Assembly: GCA_024643595.1 (NCBI GenBank)
Contig: JAHEMS010000044.1
Coordinates: 1-13,683 of the forward strand
Source of the DNA: Bacteroidota bacterium
GTDB taxonomy: Bacteria; Bacteroidota; Bacteroidia; Cytophagales; Cyclobacteriaceae
Length of the DNA: 13,683 nucleotides
Direction of reading: 5' to 3'
The translations under genes were made by a program, and so were the position numbers. Numbering within the stretch: position 1 is the stretch's first letter; each line of letters opens with the position of its first letter. Of the stretch, positions 7,646 through 13,683 are shown in pieces. The notes beneath the pieces are model-generated. The model ran no database searches. It was not told the origin of the DNA and was given only the letters and a program-made list of their open reading frames with translations.

Positions 7646-7858
7646 GTGTGTAATATAAGCTACAGTTTTATTATTTTAGTGTGAAGTCAATCTAACAATG
7701 AAATTGACGATTGGCTACGCAAGTTAACTCGCTCTTTCAAAGACTATTTCTTCAACGGCTCTAAAGGCACCTTTCAAAGGAAAAGGATTAATGATTGTAA
7801 CCTTTCAACAATTATGGAGTTTATCCAGTAATAGCCTCTAATTACTAATTCACTCACT
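7646..7858. other. Intergenic stretch with possible start-less coding fragment
   Basis: No complete gene is present. Positions 7685-7828 on the plus strand form a 48-codon open stretch that begins after TGA 7682-7684, lacks any start codon near its beginning, and ends at TAA 7829-7831. Its translation (for example NNEIDDWLRKLTRSFKDYFF) has a coding-like composition and might be the tail of a decayed gene, or chance. I do not recognise it. The remainder must contain the promoter for the permease gene at 7859, but no TAnnTTTG box is visible. Confidence 0.2.
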
Positions 7859-10264
7859 ATGATCAAAAGCTATTTTTTGGTGGCGATACGCAACCTGTTA
7901 AAGAATAAGCTCTTTTCATTTATTAACATCTTTGGTCTTTCTGTCGGGATTGCGGCCGCGCTGCTGATCATTAACTTTTTAAGATTTGAAAGAAGCTATG
8001 ATCAGTTTTATTCCAATAACGAACTGATTTTTAGAGTGCCCATGGAGATAACCGAAAAGGGCGGAGAAAGACAGACGTTTGCTTTTACTTATCCCGCAGT
8101 TGCGGGCGCACTGAAAAATGATTTTCCAGAGATAGATGAAGCTATCCGTTTTAAAAAAGTATCAGGTTTAGTAATCGTAGACGAAAAGATTATTGCAGAT
8201 TTGAGAGCATTTTGGGTGGATGAACAGGTCTTTAACGTGTTTTCTCTCTCCTTTCTATATGGCGACAGCCGGGCGCTATCGGAACTTAATAATGCTGTAA
8301 TTACTCAATCCATGGCACTTAAACTTTTTGGAGAAGTGGATGTGCGGGGTAAAACATTTTCCTTTTTTAATAACCAGGTTTTTAAAGTGGGTGCTGTCAT
8401 CAACGATGTTCCAGAAGTTTCACATATAAAGTTTGACTTTCTCCTTCCTTATCAAAAATATATTGAACTGATAAAAAAAGTTGGCGGTGATGCCGATAAC
8501 AGTTGGAATTGGTCTGATTTCTATACGTATATTCTTCTAAAACCCGGAGTGCAAATTCAGTCCTTAAAAGATAGGCTGTCCGCCTTTGTACAACGGTATA
8601 AAGGTCAGGACATGAAAGCAAATAGTTATGAAGTGTCCTTCCAGTTTCAACCGCTCAATGAAATTCATACCAAATCACACTACGATTATGAACTGGAAGG
8701 AAATGGAAATTTCACGTACCTGGATTATGTAGCCATTGCGGCTTTGTTTATTTTATTAATGGCATGGCTCAACTTCATCAACCTTTCAACTTCGCGTTCA
8801 TTGGAACGATCAAAAGAAGTGGGCATCCGAAAGACAGTAGGAGCGCATCGGGTTGAACTAATCAACCAATTTCTATTTGATGCTCTGATTGTAAATGGTC
8901 TTGCCATTATTGCAGGAACAATCATTTTCCTGCTTGTCAATCCTTACCTCGCGCAATTAACTGGGAAACCGCTATTCGTTCCGCTATTGACAGACTATTC
9001 CTGGTGGGGTTTTATTCTTGCTTTTTTATTGGCGGGATCATTATTGTCAGGATTCTATCCTGCGTTTGTTCTTTCATCCTTCAAGCCTTCGCAAGCGTTG
9101 AAGGGAAAGTCTATAGCCGGTAACCAGGACAATAAAGCCTTTTTAAGGAAAACCCTCGTGGTCGCTCAGGTGAGTTTAGCGGTGATTTTGATTTCGGGAA
9201 CGTTAAGTTTGGTCAGGCAATTACAATTTATGAGAAATCAGGACTTAGGTGTAAATATCCGCCAGACGCTGGTGCTGCGTGATCGTGTAAACAGGGATAG
9301 TACTTCCGTGCCAGTGATAGCATCATTCATGAATGAAATCAAAAGGAATCCATCTATACTGTCAGTTACCGCCTCCACCGATGTTCCTGGAAAGGAGATT
9401 GGTGGATCTTCCGTTTTTCACCGAAGTGAATCCGGAAGTCCTAAACGGTGTAGGAACTTTGAGATTGACAACAATTTTTTCAATGACTACCAACTGGAAC
9501 TGCTGGCTGGCCATGGGTTTAGTCAAACAAAAGGACAGGAAAAATCCGTGGTTCTCAACGAGACGGCTATGAAAGTGCTTGGTTTCGAAAACGCTGAAGG
9601 GACTATAGACGCTGAAATCACCGATGGTGAAGAAACCTACAAAGTAATTGGTGTGGTAAAAGATTATCATCAAAAATCGCTTCATTATGACTTTACGCCA
9701 ACCATTTTCTTTTTTCAGGAATATGATTGGGATTATTATTCGTTAAAAGTTGATGGCAATGACATGACTTCTGTGGTGGCCGATGCAGAGAAAACCTGGA
9801 AACAATTCTTCCCTGAGAGTCCTTTCGATTATTTTTTTCTGGACGAGTATTATGATGCTCAGTATAAGTCCGAGAGGACATTTAGCGTGTTGCTTGGTTC
9901 ATTCACCATCATTGGAATCGTTGTTGCTTCCCTGGGACTTTTAGGGTTATCGCTATTTACCGTAGCAAAGCGTACCAAAGAAATAGGAGTCAGAAAAGTT
10001 CTGGGTGCATCCGTAATTCAAATTGTGTCGATGGTCACCAAAGAATATTTACTATTGGTAACTATTGCTTTTGGAGTAGCCATTCCGGTTTCCTACCTGA
10101 TGGTGAATCAATGGATGCAGGGTTATACTTTTCGGATGCCCCTAAATATCTGGTTTGCACTCAACCCACTCTTATTGATTTTAATAATCACTCTGTTGTC
10201 TGTTGGACTACAGTCGATCCGCGCAGCAAGTACAAACCCGATAAACTCGTTGCGCAATGAATAA
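7859..10264 (+). CDS. FtsX/MacB-like ABC transporter permease, two-module type
   Basis: This 801-residue inner-membrane protein is a long FtsX-like permease. Membrane helix 1 lies at about 21-42, followed by a MacB-type periplasmic domain (about 43-286). A first FtsX module follows with helices near 287-308, 340-362 and 382-405 and the cytoplasmic signature RSKEVGIRKTVGAHR (317-331). A further helix at 430-452 leads to a second periplasmic domain (about 453-674). The second FtsX module has helices near 675-703, 728-752 and 762-788 with the matching signature KRTKEIGVRKVLGAS. Such paired permeases work with a MacB/LolD-type ATPase to transmit mechanical force or export lipoproteins, peptides or drugs. 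No ATPase gene is adjacent here, so the partner is encoded elsewhere or outside the window. The ATG at 7859 begins the conserved MIKSYFLVAIRNLLKNK, which supports this start. The substrate is unknown. Confidence 0.93.
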   Translation: MIKSYFLVAIRNLLKNKLFSFINIFGLSVGIAAALLIINFLRFERSYDQFYSNNELIFRVPMEITEKGGERQTFAFTYPAVAGALKNDFPEIDEAIRFKKVSGLVIVDEKIIADLRAFWVDEQVFNVFSLSFLYGDSRALSELNNAVITQSMALKLFGEVDVRGKTFSFFNNQVFKVGAVINDVPEVSHIKFDFLLPYQKYIELIKKVGGDADNSWNWSDFYTYILLKPGVQIQSLKDRLSAFVQRYKGQDMKANSYEVSFQFQPLNEIHTKSHYDYELEGNGNFTYLDYVAIAALFILLMAWLNFINLSTSRSLERSKEVGIRKTVGAHRVELINQFLFDALIVNGLAIIAGTIIFLLVNPYLAQLTGKPLFVPLLTDYSWWGFILAFLLAGSLLSGFYPAFVLSSFKPSQALKGKSIAGNQDNKAFLRKTLVVAQVSLAVILISGTLSLVRQLQFMRNQDLGVNIRQTLVLRDRVNRDSTSVPVIASFMNEIKRNPSILSVTASTDVPGKEIGGSSVFHRSESGSPKRCRNFEIDNNFFNDYQLELLAGHGFSQTKGQEKSVVLNETAMKVLGFENAEGTIDAEITDGEETYKVIGVVKDYHQKSLHYDFTPTIFFFQEYDWDYYSLKVDGNDMTSVVADAEKTWKQFFPESPFDYFFLDEYYDAQYKSERTFSVLLGSFTIIGIVVASLGLLGLSLFTVAKRTKEIGVRKVLGASVIQIVSMVTKEYLLLVTIAFGVAIPVSYLMVNQWMQGYTFRMPLNIWFALNPLLLILIITLLSVGLQSIRAASTNPINSLRNE

Positions 10265-10268
10265 CGAA

Positions 10269-10316
10269 AAAGATCATCCGCCTTTTGCCGGTGTCCTTCA
10301 ATGCCAAATGATCTTT
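10269..10316. terminator. Possible terminator hairpin between convergent genes
   Basis: A 9-base inverted repeat, AAAGATCAT (10269-10277) and ATGATCTTT (10308-10316), encloses a 30-base loop. It fills the 57-base gap between the permease stop (10264) and the 3' end of the minus-strand hydrolase gene (10322). The stem is AT-rich and the loop is large, so a bidirectional terminator is plausible but weakly supported. Confidence 0.35.
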
Positions 10317-10321
10317 CAGGT

Positions 10322-12994
10322 TCATTTATAGCTTATCACCTTACCACCCATACTCACTTTTTGCACAGGCACATTTCCTTGTACAATGTTAAGGGATACT
10401 TTTCCATCGGCCAGTGTCACGGTTCCATAACCTGTTTCAGTGGAAAGGAAAGAAGTAAAGTTTCCTACTTTGGAATCCACAAATAAAGTTTGTGTTACGG
10501 CATCAAAGCGCACACCAGTTAAGCCTTGCAGTAATCCGTAGCTAGCCAGTGCACGTGCATACCAATGACCACACTCATATTCATTGAAGGGATTGCGCAC
10601 GCGTCCGTCATAACGATCGCGGCAGGCGCGCACAATGTCAAGGCCCTCGTTTACTTTGCCCATCAACATTAAATGTGAAGCGGCCTGGTATTCAATGCCA
10701 GTCCACACCTCATCGCTATATACAAAGGGTAAAGAAAGTTTTCCTCCTTTCGGCCAGGAACACAATAATAATCCGCCTTCATTACCAAGAGCAAAGGAAG
10801 GCCGTTGAGGATTGGCATGTTCACTTAGATCACTTTTGAAATTATACTTATGGACTGAAGACAAATGACTTTTTATTTTCGCGGAGTCAAAAGGATCAGT
10901 CAGTCCGCATACATTGGCTAGCCACGCGCCGAGCACGCCATCGGAAAGACAACCATCTCCGTATTGATATTTCGGCCCTTCTTTCTCAAGAAGAGCACGT
11001 GCTTCATCGGAATATTCACCACCAAATGATTTGGCGGAAGCTTCAATTGGGTTGGGTGCATTCAACCCGGTCACTTGAATTTTCTGAATGAAGTATTCTC
11101 CGTTGTACAATTCTGTTTCCGTATAAGCTTTTCCTTTTTCATAAAGCTTTTGATAAGCGGATGCTTCTTTATTCTTTTTAAGATATCGTGCCATCTCGGT
11201 CATGGCCATCAAGGCACCTAGGTAAAAACTTGTGCACATACCATCAGGTCCCCAAAATTCAATATCGTACGTATTGTGATGCGGTTCTTCTACCACTCCT
11301 TTATTTTTTGGATCCCAGGTGCGAATGCAGTAGTCCATACTGTTTTTCACCATCGGGTACATCTTCTTCAGCCAGTCGGCATTACCATAGATACGCCAGT
11401 CGCGATACGCTTTTAGTATTCCACCCAACTGCCCATCTGCGGCAGCGTAAAAACCATGATCCACCGGACGAATGGGTAACGCCGCCCGAAATGTCTGATG
11501 ACCGTCTTTATTCTGATTTTCACAAAACTCAGTATGACGAAGTGTCCGTTCCATGGCAGGGAAAAGGTGAGCCACCGCTTGCGCATAATTCCACACGTGG
11601 GTACACGAGCCATGACAACATCCCCAAGTATCCCCACAGCCCTCATAAGCCCACATGCGTCCATCATATTCCCGCATCACAGTAGGTGATTTTAAAATGG
11701 TAAGGTTGGCGGCTACTGCTTCCACTACTTCTGGTGGTAATGTGCTTGCATAAAATGCATCTCGAAACAAGGCGGACTTTTGGTGTAGAATGGTGTACTG
11801 TTCAGTCCAGTAGTTTGCTACTTCCTGAACATTTTTGAAACGACTACTATACCACGGTTTGAATTTTCCAGTGGTATAATTCTTATCAGAAATTTTTTCA
11901 CCAAGGTCACTTGAAGAAGCGCAACATCCTGAATTAGCATCGCACAGTTCTTCAGGTTTCGCATCACCGCCATGACGCAAGTCAGAGATGGGTATATACC
12001 AGGCCATCATCACTTTAATGGTTTTCTCTTCACCAGCACCCAATGAGAACGGTACATATAGCGAAGCGCCGGGGGCACCGGATTCAACCGGATCATGTTT
12101 CCGAGTTTCACCATTACGGATGGTTTCCCAGGTCATGGTTAGCGGATCGAACCATCCGCCGCGAAACCAGCAGTGGTCCACCATAGTTGCGGCATCATCA
12201 CTGAAGATGGAGAAATCGCCCTGGTCGAATGGCTGATCCACCGATGCGTGCTGTGATAGAATAAAGCCTTTGCTAATAGACTGAATGGAATTCTTACCCA
12301 CCTTTTCAGCGTCACCGGTATTCTTTGCTTTCACAAAATTTTTGCTGTGAAAAGAGAAAACGCATTCTGCCGTTTGCGAGCTATTATTTTTAAAATGATA
12401 TTCCAATGCTCCAACGGGTAATCCTGAATGATCGGCATCATTTGGAATGAACGGACTCCATCCTTTGATTTCAACTTTTAACGGATAGTTCTCTTCTTCT
12501 AATGAGATGGTTGCAAAGGGGAACCGGGAAAGGAAAGAAACATTATTAAATCGTGGCAATCCTAATATAGTGCCACCCGCACCGTTACCCGTATTGGGCT
12601 GACCGAAACTTTTCCAATCGGGAGCGGGACCCTCTACTATTTTTGCTCCGTTTTTTATTCCTTTTATGCAGATAGCGCCAAACATACCAGGCTCATGGAA
12701 TACTTCGGGCTTGCTGCGTATCGACATGTGCGAGATTGCACCTCCACCCTCAAGGCAAAACATACCAGCACCCATTCCCCCAATCGGAAAGGCAATGCGT
12801 TTTAAATGTTCACCTTCGTAAACGTCATTGTATTTTCGATCGCTGTTTTTATTGGTTAAAAATTTTTTGTTATCCCTAAATTGTTTTTCAGCATACACAG
12901 GATTTTCCAATAATGTAACTGGAAGTATAGCAGCACTAACACTGCTGGCCCCCAGCTTTTTTAAAAATGAGCGCCTTCCGGATGACTTTATCAT
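10322..12994 (-). CDS. Tat-exported GH116-family glycoside hydrolase (GBA2/DUF608-like)
   Basis: This is an 890-residue protein. The N-terminus carries a twin-arginine signal (GRRSFLKK, R7-R8) with a hydrophobic stretch and probable cleavage near VYA-EK (A35), so it is exported folded to the periplasm. Residues about 60-340 match the beta-sandwich N-terminal domain of GH116 (GIGGMGAG-type start, here FPIGGMGAGMFCLEGGG at 69-85). Residues about 420-835 form the (alpha/alpha)6 catalytic domain (GBA2/DUF608). By position against GBA2, E451 in WAYEGCGD is the likely nucleophile and D577 in NTYDIEFWGPDG the likely acid/base. Family members hydrolyse beta-glucosides, including glucosylceramide, and some act on other sugars, so specificity is uncertain. 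Cysteines are frequent near the active site (C453, C459, C460, C464), with another cluster at 351-358 (CDANSGCC). The gene has no obvious operon partners and is divergent from a COG0523 GTPase. Confidence 0.88.
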   Translation of the reverse strand: MIKSSGRRSFLKKLGASSVSAAILPVTLLENPVYAEKQFRDNKKFLTNKNSDRKYNDVYEGEHLKRIAFPIGGMGAGMFCLEGGGAISHMSIRSKPEVFHEPGMFGAICIKGIKNGAKIVEGPAPDWKSFGQPNTGNGAGGTILGLPRFNNVSFLSRFPFATISLEEENYPLKVEIKGWSPFIPNDADHSGLPVGALEYHFKNNSSQTAECVFSFHSKNFVKAKNTGDAEKVGKNSIQSISKGFILSQHASVDQPFDQGDFSIFSDDAATMVDHCWFRGGWFDPLTMTWETIRNGETRKHDPVESGAPGASLYVPFSLGAGEEKTIKVMMAWYIPISDLRHGGDAKPEELCDANSGCCASSSDLGEKISDKNYTTGKFKPWYSSRFKNVQEVANYWTEQYTILHQKSALFRDAFYASTLPPEVVEAVAANLTILKSPTVMREYDGRMWAYEGCGDTWGCCHGSCTHVWNYAQAVAHLFPAMERTLRHTEFCENQNKDGHQTFRAALPIRPVDHGFYAAADGQLGGILKAYRDWRIYGNADWLKKMYPMVKNSMDYCIRTWDPKNKGVVEEPHHNTYDIEFWGPDGMCTSFYLGALMAMTEMARYLKKNKEASAYQKLYEKGKAYTETELYNGEYFIQKIQVTGLNAPNPIEASAKSFGGEYSDEARALLEKEGPKYQYGDGCLSDGVLGAWLANVCGLTDPFDSAKIKSHLSSVHKYNFKSDLSEHANPQRPSFALGNEGGLLLCSWPKGGKLSLPFVYSDEVWTGIEYQAASHLMLMGKVNEGLDIVRACRDRYDGRVRNPFNEYECGHWYARALASYGLLQGLTGVRFDAVTQTLFVDSKVGNFTSFLSTETGYGTVTLADGKVSLNIVQGNVPVQKVSMGGKVISYK

Positions 12995-13115
12995 TTAGAA
13001 TAATTTAGTTGTCAGTTTAAGTTAAATTTATTTTCGCAATTTGCTGTAAGATACCTATTGAAAAGGGTTTTAACTTTTCATAAACGGCAGTTAGAAGTTG
13101 TGAAAATCTGAAATC
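12995..13115. promoter_or_regulatory. Divergent intergenic region between hydrolase and COG0523 GTPase
   Basis: These 121 AT-rich bases must contain the promoters for the leftward hydrolase and the rightward GTPase. TATTTTCG at 13029-13036 is an imperfect match to the TAnnTTTG box facing right, with TTG at 13009-13011 upstream at slightly short spacing. I see no convincing box for the hydrolase and no Zur-like or riboswitch-like element that I could defend. Confidence 0.2.
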
Positions 13116-13683
13116 ATGATTGTTGCACTAACAGGTGGGTTTTTAGGAAGTGGAAAAACTACGGCTATTGTGAACGCCTGCAAGCTATTGGTGAAGAGGA
13201 ATAAAAAAGTTGCCGTGATCACTAACGATCAAGGCAACCAGTTGGTAGATAGCGTTTTTATGAAATCAATGGGTTTATTGGTGAAAGAAGTTGGTAATGG
13301 GTGCTTTTGCTGTCAGTATAATGAGCTGGAACAACATCTTCAACAGTTACAGGAGAGCGAGCAACCCGATTTTATTTTTGCTGAATCAGTTGGATCATGT
13401 ACGGATTTGATCGCCACCATTGTAAAGCCATTGTTCAAAAGAAAACCCAATATGAAAGTGGTGGTGTCCGTATTTGCTGATGCGAGTTTTGTCAATTCAT
13501 TGTTGGAGGGGAACACGTTGTTTGAGGATGAATCGATCCGATATATTTATAAGAAACAATTAGAGGAGGCTGATGTGCTGGTGATTAATAAAATTGATTT
13601 GATATCGGAGGAGAAATTATTTAATGTTAATCGTGTGATCAAAGCCGATTATCCCAATAAAGTTTTGCTGCATCAGAATTCAC
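13116..13683 (+). CDS. COG0523 (CobW-like) G3E GTPase, putative metallochaperone (N-terminal 189 residues, cut by window edge)
   Basis: From the ATG at 13116 the frame stays open for 189 codons to the right edge. The P-loop is at the very N-terminus (TGGFLGSGKTT, residues 6-16). The family metal-binding motif CxCC is present as NGCFCC (C63, C65, C66). The switch/Walker B region reads FIFAESVGSC (87-95, E90). The guanine-specificity motif NKID is at 158-161. COG0523 proteins are G3E GTPases that deliver metals such as zinc, cobalt or iron, or modify nitriles; which metal cannot be read from this sequence. The usual His-rich linker and CobW C-terminal domain would be past the edge. The only visible neighbour is the divergent hydrolase gene, and a shared role is not established. 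Confidence 0.9.
   Translation, partial: MIVALTGGFLGSGKTTAIVNACKLLVKRNKKVAVITNDQGNQLVDSVFMKSMGLLVKEVGNGCFCCQYNELEQHLQQLQESEQPDFIFAESVGSCTDLIATIVKPLFKRKPNMKVVVSVFADASFVNSLLEGNTLFEDESIRYIYKKQLEEADVLVINKIDLISEEKLFNVNRVIKADYPNKVLLHQNS

Noticed and set aside
11188..11685. 165-codon open frame on the plus strand inside the hydrolase gene
   Set aside because: It is antisense to the catalytic core of GH116, which has clear family motifs. Its translation is rich in Ser, Pro and His with no domain pattern, so it is a shadow frame.

Overview
The window looks like chromosomal DNA from a member of the Bacteroidota, most likely a Cytophagales-type bacterium. The evidence is a TPR/LytS-type histidine kinase, a long two-module FtsX-like permease with no adjacent ATPase, and -7-like TAnnTTTG boxes upstream of some genes. 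Ribosome binding sites are weak throughout. This placement is inference; no rRNA or marker gene is present. I see no tRNA, rRNA, CRISPR array, insertion sequence or phage gene.

Layout: (1) Positions 1-1478, minus strand: the N-terminal 492 residues of a TPR-containing LytS-family histidine kinase, cut by the left edge. (2) Positions 1752-2900, plus strand: an exported von Willebrand factor A (vWA) protein, divergent from the kinase. (3) Positions 7026-3078, minus strand: a tightly coupled sdhC-sdhA-sdhB operon followed by a small TPR-like gene. A strong bidirectional hairpin at 3028-3051 separates this operon from the convergent vWA gene. (4) Positions 7027-7858: about 830 bases without an intact gene. 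They hold a small membrane-anchored protein gene broken by about three frameshifts (7237-7645) and a possible start-less coding fragment (7685-7831). (5) Positions 7859-10264, plus strand: an 801-residue FtsX/MacB-like permease. (6) Positions 12994-10322, minus strand: a Tat-exported GH116-family glycoside hydrolase. (7) Position 13116 to the right edge, plus strand: a COG0523 (CobW-like) GTPase, divergent from the hydrolase and truncated.

The core metabolic unit is succinate dehydrogenase. SdhA and SdhB carry all expected FAD, catalytic and Fe-S residues. The anchor is a single 277-residue, five-helix protein with a GCHSFRH element and an HCSSC...H element on either side of the loop joining helices 4 and 5. 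This resembles the mycobacterial Sdh1 (type F) anchor, which has been reported to hold a membrane-embedded Rieske-type [2Fe-2S] cluster. If the resemblance holds, this is a type F complex II in a Bacteroidota genome, possibly with a TPR accessory protein. It is the most interesting item in the window. The remaining genes look like independent transcription units of ordinary Bacteroidota types.
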